From Natronohydrobacter sp. (GTDB lineage: Bacteria > Pseudomonadota > Alphaproteobacteria > Rhodobacterales > Rhodobacteraceae): a DNA stretch of 15,467 nt. This document shows positions 5,106 to 11,310 of the stretch, one piece after another. Position numbers and translations under genes: made by a program. Below the pieces are notes generated by a model. It was given only the letters and a program-made list of their open reading frames with translations, was not told the DNA's origin and ran no database searches. The stretch is taken from assembly GCA_007118445.1 (NCBI GenBank), contig SKRP01000202.1:1-15467 (forward strand). The letters run 5' to 3'. Numbering within the stretch: position 1 is the stretch's first letter; each line of letters starts with the position of its first letter.

Positions 5106-6482
5106 ATGGCATCTGCTGCTGATCAACTCGCTGCGAATACAGGCTGGGGGGCGTTGGCCAAAGCCACGGATCTGCGCCGCCGGATTTTCTTCGCGCTTGG
5201 CCTGCTCATCGTTTACCGTATCGGGACCTATATTCCGGTTCCTGGTATTGACGGCAATGCGCTGCGCGATTTCATGGATGAGGCGGCCTCGGGCATCGGC
5301 GGAATGCTCAATATGTTCACCGGCGGTGCCATCAGCCGGATGGGGATTTTTGCGCTCGGGATCATGCCCTATATCTCGGCTGCGATTATCGTGCAGCTGA
5401 TCGGTGCCATGTACGAGCCCTGGAAAGCGCTGAAGAAAGAGGGCGAACTGGGGCGGCGAAAACTGAACCAGTATACGCGTTACCTGACTGTGTTGCTGGC
5501 CACCGGGCAATCCTATGGTCTGGCGGTGTCGCTTGAAGCCGGGGATCTGGCAACCGATCCGGGCTGGTTTTTCCGCGCCGCAGTGGTGATCACGCTGGTG
5601 GGCGGCACGATGTTTCTGATGTGGCTGGGTGAGCAGATCACCGAGCGCGGCATCGGTAACGGGATTTCGCTGATCATTTTCGTGGGTATTATTGCAGAGA
5701 TCCCGGCGGCGCTCGCGACTTTCCTCAGCCAGGGGCGCAGCGGCGATATCTCGCCTGCCTTTATCATCGGCGTCATGCTGATGATGGTGTTGCTGATCGC
5801 TTTCGTGGTTTTCATGGAACGCGCGATCCGCAAGATCACGATCCAGTATCCGCGCCGCCAGGTCGGCATGAAGATGTTCGATGGCGGTGCGTCGCATCTG
5901 CCGATCAAGGTGAACCCGGCCAATGTGATCCCGGCGATCTTTGCCTCGTCGCTCTTGTTGTTGCCGACGACGATCGGGACATTCTCCGGTAATGCCCAGA
6001 GCGAACTGATGGCGACAATGCTGGCATATTTCGGTCCGGGGCAGCCTGCCTATCTGATTTTCTTCACGGCGATGATCATCTTCTTCACCTTCTTCTACAC
6101 GCAAAACGTGTCTTTCAAGACCGAGGATGTGGCAGAGAATCTGAAGAACCAGAATGGGTTCATTCCCGGCATCCGGCCTGGCAAGCGCACAGAGGAATAT
6201 CTTGACTATGTGGTCACCCGGATTGTGACCGTGGGTGCGATCTATCTGGCGGCGGTCTGTCTTCTGCCCGAGGTGCTGCGCGGTCAACTGGCAATTCCGT
6301 TCTATTTCGGCGGGACCTCGGTGCTGATCGTGGTATCGGTTACGATGGACACGATGAACCGGGTGCAATCGCATCTTGTTGCGCATCAATATGAAGGTTT
6401 GCTGGAGAAATCCCAATTGCGGGGCAAGGGGCGCAAGCGCGGTTCTGGCGGACAACCCAAGGCCCCGCCGTCGCGACGTTGA
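5106..6482 (+). CDS. secY: Protein translocase channel subunit SecY
   Basis: The 458-residue product is the pore subunit of the SecYEG inner-membrane translocon, which exports unfolded proteins and inserts membrane proteins. Ten hydrophobic segments are visible, at about residues 27-45, 78-99, 126-142, 157-175, 186-206, 218-238, 274-291, 317-335, 378-395 and 404-424. The plug/TM2 region (MLNMFTGGAISRMGIFALGI) and the cytosolic loops that contact ribosome and SecA are present: QYPRRQVG near residue 247 and GFIPGIRPGKRTEEYL near residue 361. The C-terminus is basic (KGRKRGSGGQ). Shine-Dalgarno-like AAAGAGAG precedes the start. Neither rpmJ nor adk follows it. Confidence 0.98.
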   Translation: MASAADQLAANTGWGALAKATDLRRRIFFALGLLIVYRIGTYIPVPGIDGNALRDFMDEAASGIGGMLNMFTGGAISRMGIFALGIMPYISAAIIVQLIGAMYEPWKALKKEGELGRRKLNQYTRYLTVLLATGQSYGLAVSLEAGDLATDPGWFFRAAVVITLVGGTMFLMWLGEQITERGIGNGISLIIFVGIIAEIPAALATFLSQGRSGDISPAFIIGVMLMMVLLIAFVVFMERAIRKITIQYPRRQVGMKMFDGGASHLPIKVNPANVIPAIFASSLLLLPTTIGTFSGNAQSELMATMLAYFGPGQPAYLIFFTAMIIFFTFFYTQNVSFKTEDVAENLKNQNGFIPGIRPGKRTEEYLDYVVTRIVTVGAIYLAAVCLLPEVLRGQLAIPFYFGGTSVLIVVSVTMDTMNRVQSHLVAHQYEGLLEKSQLRGKGRKRGSGGQPKAPPSRR

Positions 6483-6662
6483 TCCGTTTGCTGATCGGCT
6501 GCGCCGGGCGCAGGCAACAGGGCTTCAGGCGAAGCGGTATATGGCATTGTGGTTTTGTCGGCGGCTGACATGTTGCGTCTGGCCCAGTGCTTAGGGACGG
6601 GTATGGGCCAGTGCGTTGCCGAGGACACGGCGCGCGGGATGTGGTCACAGACGAGATTGTGA

Positions 6663-6926
6663 TTAGGGCGCATTGCAGAGCAGCTGGATGCACATGGCAA
6701 TGATGGCCTGATTCGCTGCGGTTTGTTGCGCAGGCTTGTTCAGGCCGATGCGCCTGCAGATTTCCGTGCCATATGCGCCAGCAACCCGGCCCAGGTGTCC
6801 GAGCAGGTCGCGGATAATGACGGCCTGCTGCTTCGAATTCCGGCGAGGTTGTCCCGCCAGCGCCGCGCTGGGGCCTGTCGCGATGCCAACTGCAAGCCGA
6901 AGCAGGTCTTGGGATTGGTCTTTCAT
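6663..6926 (-). CDS. Possible small hypothetical protein, antisense in the secY-rpsM gap
   Basis: The 87-residue ORF begins MKDQSQDLLRLAVGIATGPS and ends AMCIQLLCNAP; an alternative start at 6938 adds four residues. Third codon positions are mostly G or C, as in the neighbouring genes, and the composition is protein-like. However, I do not recognise the family, and no clear Shine-Dalgarno precedes either start. The forward frame over the same bases is also open, so this may be chance in GC-rich DNA. It could be a real insertion gene that displaced adk, or the remnant of one. No function is proposed. Confidence 0.25.
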   Translation of the reverse strand: MKDQSQDLLRLAVGIATGPSAALAGQPRRNSKQQAVIIRDLLGHLGRVAGAYGTEICRRIGLNKPAQQTAANQAIIAMCIQLLCNAP

Positions 6927-7159
6927 GTGGCGGAGCATCTTTGCTGAACCGGGAAGAGGAATCGTCGGCAGCCTTGCGCGGGCGGAGTTGCGCCAGTTGC
7001 AGGCAGACCACGACTTTGCTGTGCTATTGCCGCGCTCAGGAACATTTGCATCCTGTCGACAGTATAGGCGGTATGGATGCTGTGGCCGCGATGATTGCTG
7101 CAAGTCCTGACCTTTTCACGCATGTTTGGCAGCAACTGGCTGGCGGGCTGTGCTGCCTC

Positions 7160-7188
7160 TTGACGTGGGTAAGAAAAGGACATACGCG
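7160..7188 (+). promoter_or_regulatory. Possible promoter for the rpsM-rplQ block
   Basis: TTGACG (7160-7165) lies 17 bases before TACGCG (7183-7188). The -35 element is good but the -10 is poor. A promoter somewhere in this gap is plausible because the alpha block is separated from secY by 842 bases. Confidence 0.2.
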
Positions 7189-7207
7189 ACAGGCTCGGAT
7201 GACGAAT

Positions 7208-7240
7208 CGCGCCTCGGGATCGGGGCGTGCTTCGTTTTGT
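7208..7240 (+). terminator. Weak terminator-like hairpin upstream of rpsM
   Basis: CGCGCCTC (7208-7215) pairs with GGGGCGTG (7222-7229), with two G-U pairs, across loop GGGATC. It is followed by a T-rich run (TTCGTTTTGT). The stem is short and imperfect. If it functions, it would partly insulate rpsM from upstream transcription or act as an attenuator in its leader. Confidence 0.2.
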
Positions 7241-7278
7241 TTGCACGCGGGAATACCGACCCACGTGTTGTGAAAAAA

Positions 7279-7298
7279 GGTTCTGGTATTACGGAACC
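7279..7298 (+). other. rpsM leader stem-loop
   Basis: GGTTCT (7279-7284) pairs with GGAACC (7293-7298), one G-U pair included, around loop GGTATTAC. It ends about ten bases before the rpsM Shine-Dalgarno (AAGAAGGA, about 7308-7315). Its placement is that of a translational control element. In E. coli, S4 represses this operon from the rpsM leader, but rpsD is not in this cluster and I see no match to that pseudoknot. Confidence 0.35.
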
Positions 7299-7324
7299 GC
7301 AACAGAAAAGAAGGATGAAACCGC

Positions 7325-7693
7325 GTGGCTCGTATTGCTGGCGTCAATATTCCGACGGGGAAACGTGTCCCCATCGCACTGACCTATATTCACGGAATCG
7401 GTCCGAAATCGGCCGCAGAGATCTGCGCCGCTGTCGGTATCGATACCGCCCGTCGCGTCAATGAACTCTCGGATGCCGAGGTTCTGGCCATGCGTGAGCA
7501 TATTGATGCAAATTTCACGGTCGAGGGTGATCTGCGCCGTGAAGTTCAGATGAACATCAAGGGCATGATGGATATCGGCTCCTATCGTGGCCTGCGTCAT
7601 CGCCGCAACCTGCCCGTGCGCGGCCAGCGCACCCATACCAATGCGCGCACGCGCAAAGGCCCGGCGAAACCTATCGCTGGCAAGAAGAAGTAA
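7325..7693 (+). CDS. rpsM: 30S ribosomal protein S13
   Basis: The 122-residue product begins (M)ARIAGVNIPTGKRVPIALT and has the helix-two-turn-helix motif region (residues about 11-40, with HGIGPKSAAEICAAVGI). It then shows the conserved SYRGLRHRRNLPVRGQRTHT near residue 86 and a basic tail. S13 is in the 30S head, contacts L5 in inter-subunit bridge B1b, and its tail reaches the P-site tRNA. The start must be the GTG at 7325, because an in-frame TGA lies at 7316-7318; AAGAAGGA gives a well-spaced Shine-Dalgarno. It opens the alpha block after the long gap. Confidence 0.97.
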   Translation: MARIAGVNIPTGKRVPIALTYIHGIGPKSAAEICAAVGIDTARRVNELSDAEVLAMREHIDANFTVEGDLRREVQMNIKGMMDIGSYRGLRHRRNLPVRGQRTHTNARTRKGPAKPIAGKKK

Positions 7694-7708
7694 GGGGAGG
7701 GTTGACAG

Positions 7709-8098
7709 ATGGCTCGTGACAAGACGCGCGTCAAGCGCAAGGTTCGCAAGAATATCGCCGCCGGTGTGGCGCATGTGAATTCCAGCTTCAATAACACCAA
7801 GATCCTGATCTCGGATGTGCAGGGCAACGCGATTTCCTGGTCTTCGGCCGGGACAATGGGCTTCAAGGGTTCGCGCAAATCGACCCCCTATGCAGCGCAG
7901 CTTGCAGCAGAAGATGCGGGCAAGAAGGCTCAGGAACATGGCGTGAAGACACTGGAAGTCGAAGTGCAGGGTCCTGGCTCTGGTCGCGAATCGGCGCTGC
8001 GGGCCTTGGCCGCAGCGGGGTTCAATATCACCTCGATCCGGGATGTGACGCCGATGGCCCATAATGGCTGCCGCCCGCCGAAGCGTCGCCGCGTCTGA
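7709..8098 (+). CDS. rpsK: 30S ribosomal protein S11
   Basis: The 129-residue product has a basic N-terminus, then AHVNSSFNNTKILISDVQGN near residue 22, the loop STPYAAQLAAEDAGKKA near residue 59, and the near-invariant C-terminus VTPMAHNGCRPPKRRRV. S11 lies in the 30S platform beside the anticodon of E-site and P-site tRNA and helps form the Shine-Dalgarno cleft. It starts 15 bases after rpsM with GGGGAGGG as ribosome-binding site. In E. coli rpsD follows; here the next gene is rpoA after 115 bases with a hairpin and a possible promoter. Confidence 0.98.
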   Translation: MARDKTRVKRKVRKNIAAGVAHVNSSFNNTKILISDVQGNAISWSSAGTMGFKGSRKSTPYAAQLAAEDAGKKAQEHGVKTLEVEVQGPGSGRESALRALAAAGFNITSIRDVTPMAHNGCRPPKRRRV

Positions 8099-8112
8099 TT
8101 TTTCAGAAACAT

Positions 8113-8154
8113 CGGGTGGGCCGCAGGGGAAATGCGGCCTGCCCGCGTCATTTT
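8113..8154 (+). terminator. Attenuator-like hairpin between rpsK and rpoA
   Basis: A 13-base stem, CGGGTGGGCCGCA (8113-8125) with TGCGGCCTGCCCG (8133-8145), pairs completely in RNA when two adjacent G-U pairs are counted, with loop GGGGAAA. A short T4 run begins five bases later (8151-8154). The stem is strong but the T-run is short and displaced, so partial termination or a 3' stabiliser is more likely than full termination. It lies 15 bases after the rpsK stop. Confidence 0.45.
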
Positions 8155-8180
8155 GACCCTCGGGCGTTGCAGCGTATCGG
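8153..8180 (+). promoter_or_regulatory. Possible rpoA promoter
   Basis: TTGACC (8153-8158) and TATCGG (8175-8180) are 16 bases apart, directly behind the attenuator-like hairpin and about 35 bases before the rpoA start. The combination would give rpoA and rplQ expression partly independent of upstream transcription. It is supported only by motif match and position. Confidence 0.35.
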
Positions 8181-8213
8181 ACATGGCGCTGTAACAAGTA
8201 TGGAGGCGACTGC

Positions 8214-9230
8214 ATGATCCACAAGAACTGGCAAGAACTGATCAAACCCGCGCAACTCGAGGTCAAGCCGGGCGCGGACCCGATGCGGCTGGCGACAGTC
8301 GTTGCAGAGCCGCTCGAGCGTGGCTTTGGTCTGACGCTGGGGAATGCCTTGCGCCGTGTGCTGATGTCGTCGCTGCAAGGTGCTGCGATCACCTCTGTAC
8401 AGATCGACAATGTCCTGCATGAGTTTTCTTCGGTCCCGGGTGTGCGGGAGGACGTGACCGATATCGTCCTGAACCTCAAAACGGTTTCGCTGCGCATGGA
8501 TGTCGAAGGCCCCAAGCGGTTGTCGATTTCGGCGACCGGGCCGGGCGTGGTCAAGGCGGGCGACATTCAGACCAGCGCGGGTATCGAGGTTCTCAACAAG
8601 GACCAGGTGATCTGTCATCTGGATGATGGTGCTTCGGTTTATATGGAACTGACAGTGAATACCGGGAAGGGCTATGTCTCGGCGGACAAGAACCGTCCCG
8701 AGGATGCGCCCATTGGGCTGATACCGATCGACGCGATCTTCTCGCCAGTCAAGAAGGCCAGCTATGAGGTTCAGCCGACCCGTGAAGGTCAGGTGCTGGA
8801 TTACGACAAGCTGACGATGAAGGTGGAAACTGACGGCTCTGTCAGCGCTGAGGATGCGGTCGCCTATGCGGCGCGCATCCTGCAGGATCAGTTGCAGATT
8901 TTCGTGAATTTCGACGAGCCGGAATCGGCCAGTTCGAAAGACGATGATGACGGACTGGAATTCAACCCGCTCCTGCTGAAGAAAGTGGATGAGCTGGAAC
9001 TGTCCGTGCGCTCGGCCAACTGCCTGAAGAATGACAATATCGTCTATATCGGCGATCTGATCCAGAAGACCGAGGCCGAGATGTTGCGCACACCGAATTT
9101 CGGGCGCAAGTCGCTCAATGAGATCAAGGAAGTGCTCTCGGGCATGGGGCTGCATCTTGGCATGGATGTCGAGGAATGGCCGCCCGAGAATATCGACGAC
9201 CTGGCCAAGCGCTTCGAGGACCAGTTCTGA
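8214..9230 (+). CDS. rpoA: DNA-directed RNA polymerase alpha subunit
   Basis: The 338-residue product shows the two-domain alpha subunit. The N-terminal assembly domain (residues about 1-235) includes ERGFGLTLGNALRRVLMSSL near residue 35, which dimerises and nucleates beta and beta-prime. An acidic linker (SSKDDDDG) leads to the C-terminal domain (about 255-325), with LSVRSANCLKNDNIVYIGDL and RTPNFGRKSLNEIKEVLSGM. The second domain contacts UP-element DNA and activators; the arginine in VRSANCLK corresponds to the key DNA-binding residue. Shine-Dalgarno GGAGG lies at 8202-8206. The 121-base gap to rplQ contains three hairpins. Confidence 0.98.
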   Translation: MIHKNWQELIKPAQLEVKPGADPMRLATVVAEPLERGFGLTLGNALRRVLMSSLQGAAITSVQIDNVLHEFSSVPGVREDVTDIVLNLKTVSLRMDVEGPKRLSISATGPGVVKAGDIQTSAGIEVLNKDQVICHLDDGASVYMELTVNTGKGYVSADKNRPEDAPIGLIPIDAIFSPVKKASYEVQPTREGQVLDYDKLTMKVETDGSVSAEDAVAYAARILQDQLQIFVNFDEPESASSKDDDDGLEFNPLLLKKVDELELSVRSANCLKNDNIVYIGDLIQKTEAEMLRTPNFGRKSLNEIKEVLSGMGLHLGMDVEEWPPENIDDLAKRFEDQF

Positions 9231-9234
9231 TCTT

Positions 9235-9263
9235 GTAGGGTGCGTGGTCACCACGCACCCTAC
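9235..9263. repeat. Perfect 29-base palindrome after rpoA
   Basis: The left arm GTAGGGTGCGTGGT (9235-9248) and right arm ACCACGCACCCTAC (9250-9263) pair perfectly around a central C. It starts four bases after the rpoA stop. It differs from the copy at 4416-4444 only at the base pair two steps from the centre (G-C here, C-G there), a compensatory change that keeps the hairpin intact. It is likely transcribed as part of the rpoA-rplQ message. Confidence 0.9.
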
Positions 9264-9271
9264 GGCACCCC

Positions 9272-9284
9272 GGGCACAATGCCC
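9272..9284. repeat. Small hairpin in the rpoA-rplQ spacer
   Basis: GGGCA (9272-9276) and TGCCC (9280-9284) enclose CAA. The core matches the hairpin in the rpsQ-rplN spacer (GGGCA-TGA-TGCCC at 724-736), and both are followed by a short A/G-rich stretch. It is short enough that chance is a real possibility. Confidence 0.3.
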
Positions 9285-9292
9285 CAAGGAGA

Positions 9293-9314
9293 GCCGTGGT
9301 CACGCAGCCACGGC
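9293..9314 (+). other. Third hairpin before rplQ
   Basis: GCCGTGG (9293-9299) pairs with CCACGGC (9308-9314) around an eight-base loop. It lies 37 bases before the rplQ start, downstream of the palindrome and the small hairpin. The rpoA-rplQ leader is therefore a string of three stem-loops, ending in an unstructured, A-rich stretch with the Shine-Dalgarno AAGGAGAG. Confidence 0.5.
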
Positions 9315-9351
9315 CAGACAAAGCAAAACAAGACGTTGAAGGAGAGACATA

Positions 9352-9771
9352 ATGCGTCACGCCAGAGGATATCGCCGCCTGAACCGCACTCATGAGCACC
9401 GCAAGGCGCTGTTTGCGAATATGGCCGGCTCGCTCATCGAACATGAGCAGATCAAGACAACGCTGCCCAAGGCCAAGGAACTGCGCCCGATCGTCGAGAA
9501 GCTGATCACGCTCGCCAAGCGTGGCGATCTGCATGCGCGCCGCCAGGCCGCATCCCAGTTGAAAGAAGACAAGGACGTGGCCAAGCTCTTCGAGGTTCTG
9601 GGGCCCCGCTACAAGGATCGTCAAGGCGGCTATGTACGCGTTCTGAAGGCCGGTTTCCGCTATGGTGACATGGCCCCGATGGCGATCATCGAGTTCGTCG
9701 AGCGTGACGTGAATGCCCGGGGCGCGGCTGATCTGGCCCGTCTGGACGCTGAAGAGGCGGCGCAGGACTGA
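9352..9771 (+). CDS. rplQ: 50S ribosomal protein L17
   Basis: The 139-residue product begins MRHARGYRRLNRTHEHRKAL, the L17 signature, then ANMAGSLIEHEQIKTTLPKA and a middle helix with IVEKLITLAKRGDLHARRQA. YVRVLKAGFRYGDMAPMAII follows near residue 99. L17 sits at the exit-tunnel side of the 50S subunit near L22 and L32. The acidic tail (ARLDAEEAAQD) is a variable extension. Shine-Dalgarno AAGGAG is well spaced. It is the last gene of the ribosomal cluster, and a strong terminator follows 23 bases after the stop. Confidence 0.98.
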   Translation: MRHARGYRRLNRTHEHRKALFANMAGSLIEHEQIKTTLPKAKELRPIVEKLITLAKRGDLHARRQAASQLKEDKDVAKLFEVLGPRYKDRQGGYVRVLKAGFRYGDMAPMAIIEFVERDVNARGAADLARLDAEEAAQD

Positions 9772-9794
9772 AGCTGCGCCAGCAGCAAGGACAG

Positions 9795-9824
9795 GGCCCG
9801 CATGTGTCGACATGCGGGCCTTTT
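9795..9824 (+). terminator. Rho-independent terminator of the ribosomal-protein cluster
   Basis: A perfect 11-base-pair stem, GGCCCGCATGT (9795-9805) with ACATGCGGGCC (9810-9820), has tetraloop GTCG and is immediately followed by TTTT (9821-9824). This is the only textbook intrinsic terminator in the window. It separates the ribosomal block from the protease/rarA unit. Confidence 0.93.
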
Positions 9825-9827
9825 ACG

Positions 9828-9857
9828 TTGAAACAACACCCGGCCCGCGCCTATAGA
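9828..9857 (+). promoter_or_regulatory. Promoter of the Do-type protease gene
   Basis: TTGAAA (9828-9833) and TATAGA (9852-9857) are 18 bases apart (17 if CTATAG is taken as the -10). It starts three bases after the terminator T-run and lies about 30 bases before the start codon. No sigma-E-like GAACTT element was seen. This is the best promoter match in the window. Confidence 0.55.
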
Positions 9858-9886
9858 CTGCGCAGCGCCAATCGGAGTGCCCAGTC

Positions 9887-11272
9887 ATGCGTTTCCTGTC
9901 TTTCCTGATGTTTTGCGCTGCACTGCTTGCCGCCCTGGCAGCAAGGGCCGAGACAGTTCCGGTTTCGCAGACCCAGATAAACCTCAGTTTCGCGCCGGTC
10001 GTGCGCGAAGCCGCGCCTGCAGTGGTCAATATCTATGCTCAGCGCATTGTCGCGCGACGCAGCAGCCCCTTTGCGGATGACCCGTTTTTCGGTGATCTGT
10101 TCCGCAATTTCGGGCAGGTCACCCCGCGCGTGCAGAACTCTCTCGGCTCGGGCGTGATCCTGTCCGAGGCTGGAATCGTCGTGTCGAATTTCCACGTCGT
10201 CGGCAATGCGACCGAGATCCGGGTCGTGTTGAATGACCGGCGCGAATATGACGCGGATATCATGCTCACGGATGAGGAAAGCGATCTCGCGGTCCTGAAA
10301 CTGCGCGATGCGCGCGACCTGCCTGTGCTGAATTTCGCCGATTCCGATGCTGTCGAGGTCGGCGAACTGGTGCTGGCCATCGGCAATCCCTTCGGCGTCG
10401 GTCAGACCGTGTCCAGCGGGATCATCTCGGGGCTGGCGCGCTCTGGCATCGCGGTCGGGTCCGGCCGCGGCTATTTCATCCAGACCGATGCGCCGATCAA
10501 TCCGGGCAATTCGGGCGGCGCACTGGTTGACATGCAGGGCCGCCTCGTCGGTGTGAATACGGCCATCATATCACGTTCGGGTGCCTCGCATGGGATCGGC
10601 TTTGCCATCCCGGCCAATCTGGTCGCACAGGTCGTGGCACAGGCGCGCGAGGGGCGCGCCCGCTTTCAGCGCCCCTGGGCAGGGGTGACTGCACAGGCCG
10701 TGGATGCGTCGCTTGCCGAAGCCTTCGACCAGCCGATCCCCGAAGGTGTGATCCTGCTCGACATGCATCCTGACAGCCCTTTTGCGCAATCGGGTTTGCT
10801 GCGCGGTGACGTCGTGCTCAGCGTCGACGGTGCGCCGGTCAATTCCGGGCCGGAGATGATGTTCCGGCTGGCCGCGCGTGGGCTGGGGGCCGAGGCTGAC
10901 CTGACCTTCCGGCGTGACAACGCAGTCGAGGAGGCGCGCATCGCCCTGATCGCCCCGCCTGATACACCGGATCGGGCGGAACGGCGTATCACACAAGCTT
11001 CTGCCTTGCGTGGGCTGACTGTTCTCCGCATCAATCCGGCGGTCAGCGCAGAGTATAATCTTGCGCCTGATCTGGAGGGGATTCTGGTCACCGGGCTGCG
11101 CGATATCGCCGCGCGCACGGGCCTGCGCGAAGGCGATATCCTGCTTGCGATCAACGGAATTACTGTCACATCCACTGATGATGTCGTGACCCTCGCTGCA
11201 GACCGCGCGCGCAGCTGGCAGATCGAAGTGCTGCGCGACGGGCGGCACCTGACCTTGCGTTTTCGTGTCTGA
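9887..11272 (+). CDS. Do-type (HtrA/DegP family) periplasmic serine protease
   Basis: The 461-residue product has a Sec signal peptide (MRFLSFLMFCAALLAALAAR, likely cut after Ala21), so it acts in the periplasm in envelope protein quality control. The trypsin-like domain (about 40-255) has the triad His103 (NFHVVGNA), Asp133 (ESDLAVLKL) and Ser209 (GNSGG). PDZ1 spans about 262-350 (RPWAGVTAQ to LTFRRDN) and PDZ2 about 373-461, with GLREGDILLAINGITV near residue 412. Two PDZ domains fit DegP/DegQ rather than DegS, but the segment before the protease core is short. Shine-Dalgarno CGGAG. rarA follows 38 bases later. The exact orthology (degP, degQ or a lineage-specific paralogue) is uncertain. 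Confidence 0.93.
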   Translation: MRFLSFLMFCAALLAALAARAETVPVSQTQINLSFAPVVREAAPAVVNIYAQRIVARRSSPFADDPFFGDLFRNFGQVTPRVQNSLGSGVILSEAGIVVSNFHVVGNATEIRVVLNDRREYDADIMLTDEESDLAVLKLRDARDLPVLNFADSDAVEVGELVLAIGNPFGVGQTVSSGIISGLARSGIAVGSGRGYFIQTDAPINPGNSGGALVDMQGRLVGVNTAIISRSGASHGIGFAIPANLVAQVVAQAREGRARFQRPWAGVTAQAVDASLAEAFDQPIPEGVILLDMHPDSPFAQSGLLRGDVVLSVDGAPVNSGPEMMFRLAARGLGAEADLTFRRDNAVEEARIALIAPPDTPDRAERRITQASALRGLTVLRINPAVSAEYNLAPDLEGILVTGLRDIAARTGLREGDILLAINGITVTSTDDVVTLAADRARSWQIEVLRDGRHLTLRFRV

Positions 11273-11310
11273 GCCTTTCCGCCAACACGGTGCCGCGTTA
11301 GGCTGCGCCC

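Larger units (their letters stand above)
6483..7324. other. 842-base gap without a recognised gene, at the usual adk position
   Basis: No adenylate kinase sequence is present: no P-loop GPPGAGKGT, LID or NMP-binding motif is visible in any frame. What can be seen is a tight hairpin CTGCGC/GCGCAG at 6499-6513 and an inverted repeat TGGCCCA/TGGGCCA at 6580-6586 and 6604-6610. There is also a possible minus-strand ORF at 6663-6926, a terminator-like hairpin at 7208-7240, and the rpsM leader. The stretch from about 6930 to 7150 holds nothing I can support. Confidence 0.7.

Noticed and set aside
5040..6455. Long minus-strand open frame opposite secY
   Set aside because: It is His/Arg/Gln-rich, typical of the antisense of a GC-rich membrane-protein gene, and SecY on the + strand is unambiguous.
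6723..6947. Plus-strand 74-codon frame in the adk gap, considered as an adk remnant
   Set aside because: No adenylate kinase motif (P-loop, NMP-binding, LID) is present and no ribosome-binding site precedes it.
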